Numbered from the stretch's first letter, positions 1-8,055 are shown. The stretch: DNA of 43,499 nt from Sedimenticola sp. (GCA_026994195.1 JALWRH010000076.1:10256-53754), one strand, 5' to 3'. Numbers and translations: made by a program. Notes: generated from the sequence alone by a model not told the origin.

Positions 1-16
1 CCGTACCCGTAATCCC

Positions 17-56
17 CCTTGCCGGCGGCCTGGCCAGCCGGCGATCAGGGGCAAGG
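17..56. other. GC-rich inverted repeats at window edge
   Basis: CCTTGCC (17-23) pairs with GGCAAGG (50-56), and two copies of the palindrome GCCGGC lie inside (21-26 and 37-42). This could be the 3' end hairpin of an unseen upstream gene. There is no T-run, so I do not call it a terminator. Nothing else coding is visible before 287. Confidence 0.3.
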
Positions 57-121
57 CATAGCGCTGATGCTGGATTCGGATGTTCATTTTTTGGGTAGAT
101 TAGAAAATTCCGTTATTGTTT

Positions 122-135
122 TTGATATATGTCAA
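122..135 (+). promoter_or_regulatory. FNR/Dnr-type box upstream of nosZ
   Basis: TTGATATATGTCAA matches the FNR/Dnr consensus TTGAT-N4-ATCAA at nine of ten defined positions. It lies about 150 nt before nosZ, the expected place for oxygen- or NO-responsive activation of denitrification genes. A -10 element at the class II distance (about 158-163) is poor, so the exact transcription start is unclear. Confidence 0.65.
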
Positions 136-286
136 ACCAAGCCTGTGTGAAATGACACACACTACCACTGTCCGTTCAATCGGCACCGGCCAGCTTTTGG
201 CGGGTCAACTTTATTGGTTGAAACAGGGCAGTAGTTTTGCCTCTGTTATCAGTCGTTTATAAGGTAGTTACCAGAAGGAGAATACC

Positions 287-2599
287 ATGAAAATACGCAA
301 GCCTATGCTTGCCTCCCTTATCGCTTTGACGGTGGGACTGACTGCTGGAGGCCAGGCCTGGTCTCAGGACACGTTGAAAGACGTGATGAAAAAGCGCGGT
401 CTGACCGAAAAAGACATATTGGCGGCGGCGAAAACCTACACACCCACCGGTGGTCGCGACGAGTATCTCGCGTTCAGTTCTGGTGGTCAGAGTGGTCAGA
501 TTATTGTGTATGGCGTTCCGTCCATGCGCATTCTCAAGTACATCGGCGTATTCACGCCGGAACCCTGGCAGGGTTACGGATTTGATGACGAGTCCAAAGA
601 AGTGCTGGCTCAGGGCCGCATCGAAGGCAAGGACATCGTCTATGGTGATACCCACCACCCGGCGCTGTCTGAAACCAATGGCGACTATAACGGTAAGTTC
701 CTGTTCATCAACGACAAGGCGAACCCGCGTATTGCGGTTATCGATCTGAAGGATTTTGAAACCAAGCAGATCGTGGTCAACCCTCTGTTCCGTTCCGAAC
801 ATGGTGGCGCTTTCGTTACACCCAATACCGAATATGTAATGGAAGCCACCCAGTATGCTCACCCGTACAAAGGCAGCGGTTTCGTACCTCTGGAAGACTT
901 CAACGAGAAGTACCGTGGTGGTCTGACCTACTGGAAGTTCAACATGGAAAAGGGCCGCATCGAGCCCGAAAACTCCTTTACCTTTGAGTTGCCCCCCTAC
1001 AGTCAGGATTTGTCTGACGCAGGTAAAGGGCCTACCTACGGTTGGGGTTTCACCAACTCCTTCTGCTCCGAGCGCTATGTAGGCGGTATTGAGAAGGGAC
1101 GTCCTCCCTTCGAAGCAGGCTGTTCCTCCAAGGACACCGACTTCATGCATCTGACCAACTGGAAGAAAGCTTCCGATTTGGTCAAGGCGGGCAAGATCGG
1201 TAAGAAAGTCAACGGCATGACCCTCATTTCCATGAAGGAAGCCGTGGCCAACAACCTGTTGTATCTGATCCCCGAGCCCAAGTCACCTCACGGTGTTGAC
1301 GTGGTTCCCACCGGCGACAAGATCGTCGTATCCGGCAAGCTGGACAGCCACACCTGGGTATATGACTGGAAGAAGATCCAGAAAGCCATGAAGAACAAGA
1401 AGTTCGAAGGCAAGGATCCCTATGGTATTCCCATCATCGCGTTGAAGGATGCGCTGGACAAGTCCGTGGCCGTTGGCCTTGGTCCTCTGCACACCCAGTT
1501 CGATTCCAAGAAATGCGTGGCCTATACCTCTATTTATGTGGACTCCATGATCACCAAGTGGGACTACTGTAAAGGCAAGGTGCTGGATCAGCTGCCCATC
1601 CACTACAACGTGGGTCACTTGGTAGCGATGGAAGGTGATACTGTCAAGCCTGACGGCAAGTACCTGATTGCTTTGAACAAGCTGGCTATCGACCGTTTCA
1701 ACCCAGTGGGTCCCCTGCATCCGCAGAACCACCAGCTCATCGATATCAGCGGCGACAAGATGCAACTGCTGTACGACATGCCTGTTCCTCTGGGCGAGCC
1801 GCACTATGTGGTTGCCATCAAGGCTGACAAGCTCAAGCCGGAGATTCGTTACAAGTCCGGCTGGAACAGCCGCAAGGATGAGCGTTCTCCCTGGAAGACC
1901 CGTGCGGGCCGCGAGAAGATCGAGCGTACCTGTGATGCGAACGGCAAGTGTACCGTCAATGTTTATGGCACGGCCATCCGTTCCCACCTGACGCCCGAGA
2001 TCATCGAAGTAACCGAAGGCGACACCGTTTCCATCCACGTTACCAACCTGGAGCGTGCTGAGGACGAGGTTCACGGTTATGCCATGTATGGCCACAACGT
2101 TCAGCTCTCTATTGAGCCGGGCAAGACAGCCAGCACCACCTTCGTTGCCGATAAAGCAGGTGTCTATCCTTACTACTGCACCGAGTTCTGCTCCGCGCTC
2201 CACCTGGAGATGCAGGGTTATCTGCTCGTGCAGCCCAAGGGATACAAAGCGAAGGCCGGTGGTCTGAAGGCCGGTACCAACTACACCGAAGCTGATTACA
2301 AGAAGCAGGTAAAGACCAACATCGATACCCAGGCTGTAATCAACCAGGTTGTTGGATTCATCACCAGCCACAACTACAAGGATTTCCCGACCGTAGTTGC
2401 CCTGGTTGAAGATGCTACCGACCAGCTGGGCTTCGCCAAGGAAGCCAAGGCCAAGGCCGAAGCGGCCGCTGCCAAGAAAGACTGGAACAACGCCATGCTT
2501 TGGGCGAACCAGTGGTGGCAGTATCAGGTCAAGACCGCTGACCTCGGTCTGCGTGCCAAGACCTATCTGGAAGAGCACGGCGCCAAGAAAGTCAAGTAA
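287..2599 (+). CDS. nosZ: nitrous-oxide reductase NosZ, clade II type
   Basis: Periplasmic multicopper enzyme reducing N2O to N2. The start has AAGGAG at 275-280, six bases ahead. The N-terminus is a plain Sec signal peptide (about residues 1-26) without a twin-arginine motif, typical of clade II NosZ. The CuZ region begins with a DTHH motif at residues 121-124. The CuA site is His596 plus C631-x3-C635-x3-H639-x2-M642 in a cupredoxin domain. About 120 residues follow the CuA domain. They are predicted helical, Ala/Lys-rich and contain no CxxCH, so this is not the cytochrome c tail of Campylobacterota NosZ. Length is 770 residues. Neighbouring cytochromes and nosBDGHFLY agree with the assignment. 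Confidence 0.97.
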   Translation: MKIRKPMLASLIALTVGLTAGGQAWSQDTLKDVMKKRGLTEKDILAAAKTYTPTGGRDEYLAFSSGGQSGQIIVYGVPSMRILKYIGVFTPEPWQGYGFDDESKEVLAQGRIEGKDIVYGDTHHPALSETNGDYNGKFLFINDKANPRIAVIDLKDFETKQIVVNPLFRSEHGGAFVTPNTEYVMEATQYAHPYKGSGFVPLEDFNEKYRGGLTYWKFNMEKGRIEPENSFTFELPPYSQDLSDAGKGPTYGWGFTNSFCSERYVGGIEKGRPPFEAGCSSKDTDFMHLTNWKKASDLVKAGKIGKKVNGMTLISMKEAVANNLLYLIPEPKSPHGVDVVPTGDKIVVSGKLDSHTWVYDWKKIQKAMKNKKFEGKDPYGIPIIALKDALDKSVAVGLGPLHTQFDSKKCVAYTSIYVDSMITKWDYCKGKVLDQLPIHYNVGHLVAMEGDTVKPDGKYLIALNKLAIDRFNPVGPLHPQNHQLIDISGDKMQLLYDMPVPLGEPHYVVAIKADKLKPEIRYKSGWNSRKDERSPWKTRAGREKIERTCDANGKCTVNVYGTAIRSHLTPEIIEVTEGDTVSIHVTNLERAEDEVHGYAMYGHNVQLSIEPGKTASTTFVADKAGVYPYYCTEFCSALHLEMQGYLLVQPKGYKAKAGGLKAGTNYTEADYKKQVKTNIDTQAVINQVVGFITSHNYKDFPTVVALVEDATDQLGFAKEAKAKAEAAAAKKDWNNAMLWANQWWQYQVKTADLGLRAKTYLEEHGAKKVK

Positions 2600-2608
2600 G
2601 GCGCTTTT

Positions 2609-2644
2609 CCCGGCACCGCCTTGATGAAAGGCAAGGTGCCGGGG
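2609..2644 (+). other. hairpin downstream of nosZ stop
   Basis: CCCGGCACC (2609-2617) pairs with GGTGCCGGG (2635-2643), with a further interrupted GCCTT/AAGGC pairing inside. No T-tract follows directly. It probably works with the terminator-like hairpin at 2666-2695 as a stabilising or processing structure at the 3' end of the nosZ message. Confidence 0.5.
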
Positions 2645-2665
2645 AACTCATTCAGGCTGTAATAT

Positions 2666-2695
2666 GGGGGTGATTTTTCACCCCCTCTTTCTTTC
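2666..2695 (+). terminator. intrinsic terminator between nosZ and cytochrome gene
   Basis: GGGGGTGA (2666-2673), a TTTT loop, then TCACCCCC (2678-2685), followed by pyrimidine-rich TCTTTCTTTC. The stem is a perfect 8 bp. The ribosome-binding AGGAG of the next gene starts one base after the T-rich stretch, so the element can act as a leaky terminator that lowers cytochrome expression relative to nosZ. Confidence 0.65.
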
Positions 2696-2711
2696 AGGAG
2701 AATATGAAGTT

Positions 2712-3053
2712 ATGAAAAAACAACTTATCGTTGCCGCGACCGTTTCCATGGTTTTGGCTGTCAGCGCCTTTGGAGGCAGTGCTTCTGCCGCCAGTGGCAA
2801 GCGCCTGTTCATGACCTGCACTGCCTGCCATGGCAAGGACGGCAAGAGCCCCATTATGCCGGCCTATCCAAAAATTGCAGGCCAGAACAAGGAATACGTT
2901 TTGCAGCAGGTTAAGGACATCATGTCCGGTAAACGTTCCAATGGCCAGTCTATAGCCATGAAAGGCGTGCTGGTTACGCCGACAGGAGAACCCCGTTTCA
3001 GTGACGAAGATTTGAACGTGCTGGCTGATTACGTGTCCAAGCTGGCGCCCTGA
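2712..3053 (+). CDS. periplasmic monoheme c-type cytochrome
   Basis: Small class I cytochrome c of 113 residues. I chose the ATG at 2712 because it starts a clean Sec signal peptide (about residues 1-24, ending near SASAA) and follows AGGAG at 2696-2700. An upstream in-frame ATG at 2664 would place the terminator stem inside the coding sequence. One CxxCH heme site (C36, C39, H40) is present, with a downstream Met in an AMKG context as candidate axial ligand. It lies between nosZ and a NirT-like cytochrome, so it probably shuttles electrons to the CuA site of NosZ. It resembles the c-type cytochromes of other clade II nos clusters in role, but its order in the cluster differs. Confidence 0.85.
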   Translation: MKKQLIVAATVSMVLAVSAFGGSASAASGKRLFMTCTACHGKDGKSPIMPAYPKIAGQNKEYVLQQVKDIMSGKRSNGQSIAMKGVLVTPTGEPRFSDEDLNVLADYVSKLAP

Positions 3054-3076
3054 TCTGGTTGATTTGGAGTCATGTA

Positions 3077-3109
3077 ACGGCCTGGCTTGCGTCAGGCCGT
3101 GTTTTTTTC
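3077..3109 (+). terminator. intrinsic terminator after monoheme cytochrome gene
   Basis: ACGGCCTG (3077-3084), an 8-nt loop, CAGGCCGT (3093-3100), then G and seven T. This is a textbook Rho-independent terminator. A second small hairpin, GAGCCT (3122-3127) with AGGCTC (3133-3138), follows. The next gene therefore needs its own promoter or readthrough. Confidence 0.85.
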
Positions 3110-3180
3110 TTCGTTTTACCTGAGCCTTTTCGAGGCTCGATAGGTGTAGCGCATCGGTTAATGACAGCATAATTCAGCAT

Positions 3181-4338
3181 ATGAGCAATAAACGTTCTTT
3201 TTGGAGTGCACTGGGTCTGGTGATTTTGGGTGTCGTATTGTGGGGTGGTTTCAATACGGCTATGGAAGCGACCAATACGCTGCCATTCTGCACCAGCTGT
3301 CATGAAATGCGGGACAATGTCTATCAGGAATACAAGACCTCCGTGCACTATTCCAATCCGGCTGGCGTACAAGCCATTTGTCCTGACTGCCATGTTCCCA
3401 AAGCCTGGGTTCCCAAGGTCATCCGCAAGATTCAGGCTTCCAACGAAGTTTATCACTGGCTCATAGGCACCATCGATACCAAAGAGAAATTTGAAGCGCG
3501 GCGCCCCAAACTGGCCAGTCATGTGTGGAAGGTCATGAAGGAGACTGATTCAAGGGAGTGCCGCAATTGCCATAAATTTACTGCCATGGATTTCAAAGGG
3601 CAGGCGCGTTTCGCCGCCCGCATACATAAAGATGCCATTAAAGAGGGAAAGACCTGCATCGATTGCCACAAGGGCATCGCTCATCACTTGCCGAAAACGT
3701 ATACCGTAAAAGCTGAACTGCCCGAGTATGACCCGGAAGACGCGGAAGATATCATGGAAATCTGTGCGGGTTGCCACGGAATATATGGGCAGGGGACCCC
3801 GGATGGCGAGTATCCACGTCTGGCTGGTTTGAATCCCGCCTATCTGGCGAAACAACTCGAGGCCTTCAAATCGCGTAAACGCATCAATATTCCCATGATT
3901 CCCTACGCAAATGATCGGGAGCTGCCAAAAAAGGACGTGGAGACCATTACGGCTTATCTGGCCAGTATCCAATTGCCTGTTCACATGGAGGCGGTGGACG
4001 AAGCGCAAACTCAACAGGAGGATTTTGATGCCCTGGGGCGCTTGGAGGAGAGCAAGCGGGTATTGAATATACCCCATTACCCTGGTAATGCAGATGCTGG
4101 AGCGCGTCTTTACCATAAAGAATGCGCCACCTGCCATGGGAAAAAGGGTGAGGGTAATCGTTTGCTGACCATTCCCCGGCTCACCGGGCAACATAGCAAG
4201 TATCTGCTGCGGCAGATCGATAAGTTCCGCAAGGGAAAGCGTTTTCACGATGACCCGAGGGATCAGAAGATATTTCAACAGTTTAGCGATGCGGAGATCG
4301 CTGACATACTGGCCTGGCTGTCCTACCAGGATGACTAA
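3181..4338 (+). CDS. hexaheme NirT/NapC-cytochrome c4-like fusion
   Basis: 385-residue membrane-anchored multiheme cytochrome. An uncleaved N-terminal anchor (about residues 7-25) precedes four CxxCH sites at C37, C67, C127 and C159, in the spacing and context of the NapC/NirT quinol dehydrogenases. Two further class I heme sites follow at C195 and C315 in a c4-like half. NapC/NirT proteins oxidise quinol and pass electrons to periplasmic partners; the fused diheme part probably relays them onward to the small cytochromes or NosZ. There is no Shine-Dalgarno before the ATG. A CATAAT at 3168-3173 lies only 7 nt upstream, so a very short or absent leader is possible. The terminator at 3077 separates it from the preceding gene. 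Confidence 0.88.
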   Translation: MSNKRSFWSALGLVILGVVLWGGFNTAMEATNTLPFCTSCHEMRDNVYQEYKTSVHYSNPAGVQAICPDCHVPKAWVPKVIRKIQASNEVYHWLIGTIDTKEKFEARRPKLASHVWKVMKETDSRECRNCHKFTAMDFKGQARFAARIHKDAIKEGKTCIDCHKGIAHHLPKTYTVKAELPEYDPEDAEDIMEICAGCHGIYGQGTPDGEYPRLAGLNPAYLAKQLEAFKSRKRINIPMIPYANDRELPKKDVETITAYLASIQLPVHMEAVDEAQTQQEDFDALGRLEESKRVLNIPHYPGNADAGARLYHKECATCHGKKGEGNRLLTIPRLTGQHSKYLLRQIDKFRKGKRFHDDPRDQKIFQQFSDAEIADILAWLSYQDD

Positions 4339-4389
4339 AACCGCATAAACAGTACAGTAATAAGAAATTCAACCACTTATGGGTCGCAC

Positions 4390-4431
4390 TTGATTTTCCT
4401 CAAGTGCGTAGCATGGTTGGAATGTTACTAT
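4390..4431 (+). promoter_or_regulatory. FNR/Dnr-type class II promoter before diheme cytochrome
   Basis: TTGATTTTCCTCAA (4390-4403) matches TTGAT-N4-ATCAA at nine of ten positions, and a -10-like TACTAT lies at 4426-4431. A start near 4438 would place the box centre at about -41.5, the class II FNR geometry. The same bases form a 9-bp hairpin CGCACTTGA/TCAAGTGCG (4385-4408), so an RNA structure is the alternative reading. It would drive the gene at 4513. Confidence 0.5.
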
Positions 4432-4512
4432 TTCATGGTTTTTTAATACGGGCTGAGGCTTTTGGTAGCTGCAATGCCTGCCCACGAGTGCATTTTTCGG
4501 AGAATTGTAAAT

Positions 4513-5232
4513 ATGAACAAACGTTTGATGGTGTCCATGTTGGCTGTTACTGCCACCATGCTGGTAAGTGGCAATGTTTTTTCTGATGAATGGATGTCTA
4601 AAGGTGGCGAACGGGATAAAACCCTGAAGTTGAAGCCCAATCATGAAAATGGCATCGAAGTATTCGAGGTTTGCGCTGCCTGTCATTTGACCGAAGGCTG
4701 GGGCACCAAGGATGGCACCTTCCCCCAAATTGCCGGTCAGCATCAAACTGTGTTGGTCAAGCAGTTGACCGATATTCGTGAAGGGCATCGTGACAATCCC
4801 ACCATGTATCCTTTTGCTAAGCCGGAATCCATTGGCGGCCCTCAGGCCATGGAGGATGTGACTTATTACATCTCCACTTTGAAAATGAACCCGGACAATG
4901 GCAAGGGTCCTTGGGCTGAAGGCACCCCTGAATACGAGAAAGGCAAACAACTGTTCAAAGACAATTGCGTGAAATGCCATGGTGACCGGGGTCAGGGTAA
5001 TGCCGAAAAATTCTATCCTAAGATCCAAGGGCAACACTATAAGTACATGGTGCGTCAGTTCGAGTGGATTCGTGACGGCAAGCGCCGCAATGCCAACCCG
5101 GACATGGTCAAGCAGATCAAGGAATTCAGCAACGATGACATGAAGAAAGTTATCAACTATGTTTCACGGATTCCTGTGCCGAAAGAAGATCTGGCGCCAT
5201 CCACAGATTACGTCAATCCTGACTATGATTGA
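4513..5232 (+). CDS. diheme c4-like cytochrome c
   Basis: 239-residue periplasmic protein. The ATG at 4513 starts a Sec signal peptide (about residues 1-24, ending in a VFS-like site) and has CGGAGA about nine bases ahead; an in-frame start at 4462 would add 17 unlikely residues. Two CxxCH sites at C54 and C152 lie in two tandem class I domains, each followed by a P-x-IxGQ-type segment, as in cytochrome c4. It probably moves electrons between the quinol-oxidising modules (NosGH or the hexaheme protein) and NosZ. It is followed by three hairpins ending in a terminator. Confidence 0.85.
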   Translation: MNKRLMVSMLAVTATMLVSGNVFSDEWMSKGGERDKTLKLKPNHENGIEVFEVCAACHLTEGWGTKDGTFPQIAGQHQTVLVKQLTDIREGHRDNPTMYPFAKPESIGGPQAMEDVTYYISTLKMNPDNGKGPWAEGTPEYEKGKQLFKDNCVKCHGDRGQGNAEKFYPKIQGQHYKYMVRQFEWIRDGKRRNANPDMVKQIKEFSNDDMKKVINYVSRIPVPKEDLAPSTDYVNPDYD

Positions 5233-5238
5233 TCTGCT

Positions 5239-5310
5239 GCCTCAGGCCTTGGTCTGAGGCGGTAACTGTATTGATTTGCGATTTCCCGCCGGGCCTGGAG
5301 CCTGGCGGGA
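5239..5310 (+). other. two tandem hairpins after cytochrome gene
   Basis: GCCTCAGGCC (5239-5248) pairs with GGTCTGAGGC (5251-5260) with one wobble. TCCCGCCGGGC (5284-5294) pairs with GCCTGGCGGGA (5300-5310), also with one wobble. Neither has a T-run. They precede the strong terminator at 5316-5353 and may protect the 3' end of the message. Confidence 0.55.
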
Positions 5311-5315
5311 GATTT

Positions 5316-5353
5316 CAAACAGAAAAAAGCGACTTGTCGCTTTTTTCTGTTTG
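5316..5353. terminator. bidirectional intrinsic terminator before nosB
   Basis: A perfect 18-bp inverted repeat runs 5316-5333 and 5336-5353. The GC part of the stem is GCGAC/GTCGC, flanked by six A on one side and six T on the other, so it can terminate in both directions. It divides the nosZ-cytochrome segment from nosBDGH. Confidence 0.85.
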
Positions 5354-5382
5354 GGGCCGTGAAAACCCATAACTTTACTATG

Positions 5383-5406
5383 GCCATGATTGCGGGAAAT
5401 CATGGC
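5383..5406. promoter_or_regulatory. 9-bp palindrome in nosB upstream region
   Basis: GCCATGATT (5383-5391) and AATCATGGC (5398-5406) are perfect inverted arms around GCGGGA. It lies 62 nt before the nosB start and after the terminator, so it could be an operator or a leader hairpin. The half-site spacing is not that of FNR. I could not find a convincing -35/-10 pair next to it. Confidence 0.35.
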
Positions 5407-5468
5407 TTGTTGCAGTAAAACACACTAAATTTTAACGTCCTAGATTTTTCAACCCAACAGGTAATGTC

Positions 5469-6719
5469 ATGTCCAAGCGCATAATTCTTTCCAACTTGCT
5501 GATACTGGCCAGTATCGCCTTGCTGGCAGTCATCTACTTCGCCCCGGCCTGGTGGGTGTCCCTGACTGCGCCCAACTATCCGAAAGAAGCTTTCCCCGAT
5601 GGAGTTCGCATCGAGTTTCACATGAATGGCGTGTTCAATGGCTGTAAAAAGGTGGACAAGCAGGAGATCGAGGAAAGCGAAGCGCTGGACTGCGTGCATG
5701 AGATGGATACCATCAACCACTATGTAGGTATGTATCCCATTGCTGCGGGGGGGGTTATCGAGCGGGCCTTCTCTCCCTTCCTCATGGCCTTTCTGGCGGT
5801 GATGTTGCTGGGCTTTGCCTGCACCAAACCCAAGATTCGCGTGCCCCTGATGGCGGTAGGTTTTGGTGCCATTGCTGTCTGGATGTACATGACCTGGTAT
5901 GGGAAGGACGGTATTAAGTATCAGAACGCCGGCTATATCGAAGCCCTGGTAACCTCTATGGATCAGGACACAGAACGCGGCAGCGATCGCAATAAGAATG
6001 ATGAGCTCATCGAGCGTATGAAGAAGGCGCTTCCTGAAAATGTCGTATCCGTGGAAGAACAGAAAGACAGCAGTGATGAGATGGTCAAGAAACTGGCTGG
6101 CCTGGGTGGCGCCCTGGTGAGCGACAAGGATCTCGGTGTGAAGCTGGATAAGACTGTGGATGCCGGCGGTGCTACAGGTGATCCCAAAACCGACAACATT
6201 GCTTTGCTCAAGACCTCTTTTCTTATCGACCAGAAGAAAAAACCTGCCAATGAACAGGAAGAATGGACGGGCAGCAATGCCCAGGTCATGCGCTGGCATT
6301 ATGCCAAGAGCCTGGGCCGTTACTTCAACAACCAGGAAGAAATCCGGCCCATGGTGAAAAAGATGTCTGCGGCTTCCCATGTGGTGTTCTGGGGTATCAT
6401 CGCTGCCATGGTGCTGCTGGTCTGGGGTGCACGAAAGAACCAGGGGATTCTCTACTGGCTGCTGATTGCCGTACCCATGGCGCTTCCCGTTTTCTTCGTT
6501 GTCGAGTATTCCGCCTGGTTGTGGTGGTATGGGCATAACCTCAATGCCATGGGAGCCTTTACCGTGAAGCCATTCATGCCGACAGTATTTGGTCAGGGCA
6601 AGGTGGCCCAGTTCACCACCCATTCCTATCCTGATCTGGGCTTTGGCCTGATGATGCTCATGGCCGCCCTGCTGGCTGTTGCCGCGCTCTTGCGAGTCAA
6701 GGACGCCCGGCAGCAGTGA
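5469..6719 (+). CDS. nosB: NosB-like integral membrane protein
   Basis: 416-residue inner-membrane protein found in clade II nos clusters; its molecular role is not known. About six membrane segments are visible (near residues 5-30, 95-118, 120-142, 305-325, 330-355 and 388-408). A large charged region of about 150 residues lies between the third and fourth. No metal or heme motif is evident. The position between nosZ/cytochrome genes and nosD, with the stop overlapping the GTG start of nosD, fits NosB. The ribosome-binding site is weak. Confidence 0.8.
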   Translation: MSKRIILSNLLILASIALLAVIYFAPAWWVSLTAPNYPKEAFPDGVRIEFHMNGVFNGCKKVDKQEIEESEALDCVHEMDTINHYVGMYPIAAGGVIERAFSPFLMAFLAVMLLGFACTKPKIRVPLMAVGFGAIAVWMYMTWYGKDGIKYQNAGYIEALVTSMDQDTERGSDRNKNDELIERMKKALPENVVSVEEQKDSSDEMVKKLAGLGGALVSDKDLGVKLDKTVDAGGATGDPKTDNIALLKTSFLIDQKKKPANEQEEWTGSNAQVMRWHYAKSLGRYFNNQEEIRPMVKKMSAASHVVFWGIIAAMVLLVWGARKNQGILYWLLIAVPMALPVFFVVEYSAWLWWYGHNLNAMGAFTVKPFMPTVFGQGKVAQFTTHSYPDLGFGLMMLMAALLAVAALLRVKDARQQ

Positions 6720-8053
6720 TACGCCAGCGCATTTGGGGCTTGCTGTTTCTGCTGTTGCCCGCAGTTTGTGCTGCGGGCTATCCTTCCCTGCAGGAACTGG
6801 TGGACAAGACGCCCAAAGGTGAGACTCTGGTTCTGGAACCTGGCACTTATGCAGGCCGGGTGCTTATTACCCAGCCCATTACCATTGATGGGCAGAACAA
6901 GGCAACCGTGGATGCCGGCGGCAAGGGTTCGGTGATCGTCATCAAGAGCGATGGCGTGACTATCAAGAACCTGCACCTGACCAATTCAGGGGAATCCACC
7001 AATGACCTCGATTCCGGTGTGCAGGTGCGTGGCAACTTCAATGTGATCAAGAACAATGTCATCGACAATGTTCTGTTTGGTGTGGATCTGCAGCAATCAC
7101 GCAACAACATCGTCAAGCGCAACCATATAAGTTCCAAAGACGAGTTCTCTCTGGGCCAGAAGGGTGATTCTGTGCGCCTGTGGTACAGCTTTGAGAACAA
7201 GGTGTTGGACAATGTGACCGATCGCGTTCGGGATATGGTGGTCTGGTATTCCGCCAACAACGTAATCTCCGGCAATCACACCACCAACAGCCGCTATTCC
7301 CTGCACTTCATGTATTCCCGTTACAACCTGGTGGAGAACAACGACTATGTGAATAATGCCGTGGGCATCTTTCTGATGTACAGCGACAGTGTTGTGGTGC
7401 GCAACAATCACATAGCCCATGCTGCCGGGCCGACGGGAATCGGTATTGGTTTCAAGGAAACTTCAGATCTGACCATAGAGGGCAACAAGATTCTGTATTG
7501 CGCCAGCGGCCTGTATATCGATGTGTCGCCTTTTCAACCGGATACCACCAACCGTTTCAATGACAATCTGATTGCCTATAATGGCATCGGTATCCGTTTT
7601 CTCAATGACTGGCACAGCAATATCTTCAAGGACAACCGCTTCGTGGACAACCTGACCCAGATCGTTGTTTCCGGAGGCGGCACCGCCAATCGCAACGAAT
7701 GGACGGGCAATTACTGGAGCGATTACGAAGGTTTTGACCAGAACGGTGATGGCATAGGGGACAGCCCCTATGAACTCTATGCTTATGCTGACCGCCTGTG
7801 GCAAAATGAACCTTACGCCCAATTTTTCAAGGGTTCGCCTCTGCTGGAAGTGCTCGATTTCCTGGAGCGTCTGGCGCCCTTTTCCGAACCGCGCCTGCTG
7901 GTGCGCGACGACAAACCCTACCTGAAAATGCTGGCCCTGAACGAGCGGCCCGCATCCCCGGAGCCGGTGGTGAAAGCCCCTTCAGCCCCGGAACAGGATC
8001 CTGCTGATCTGAGCAACGCCCTGAACGCCTTGCGCAAGAGCCTGGAGAACTGA
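6716..8053 (+). CDS. nosD: NosD, periplasmic beta-helix copper-maturation factor
   Basis: 445-residue exported protein needed with NosF and NosY for CuZ assembly in NosZ. The start is a GTG that overlaps the nosB stop (GTGA), and a Sec signal peptide covers about residues 1-20. The body is a long run of parallel beta-helix repeats rich in N-x-I/V and NN turns (CASH/PbH1 type), followed by a proline-rich C-terminal stretch. The length is normal for NosD. The next gene, nosG, starts 2 nt after the stop. Confidence 0.93.
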   Translation: MIRQRIWGLLFLLLPAVCAAGYPSLQELVDKTPKGETLVLEPGTYAGRVLITQPITIDGQNKATVDAGGKGSVIVIKSDGVTIKNLHLTNSGESTNDLDSGVQVRGNFNVIKNNVIDNVLFGVDLQQSRNNIVKRNHISSKDEFSLGQKGDSVRLWYSFENKVLDNVTDRVRDMVVWYSANNVISGNHTTNSRYSLHFMYSRYNLVENNDYVNNAVGIFLMYSDSVVVRNNHIAHAAGPTGIGIGFKETSDLTIEGNKILYCASGLYIDVSPFQPDTTNRFNDNLIAYNGIGIRFLNDWHSNIFKDNRFVDNLTQIVVSGGGTANRNEWTGNYWSDYEGFDQNGDGIGDSPYELYAYADRLWQNEPYAQFFKGSPLLEVLDFLERLAPFSEPRLLVRDDKPYLKMLALNERPASPEPVVKAPSAPEQDPADLSNALNALRKSLEN

Positions 8054-8055
8054 TT

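Noticed and set aside
1283-2578. 431-codon minus-strand frame inside nosZ
   Set aside because: Antisense shadow of nosZ; no ribosome-binding site or family match.
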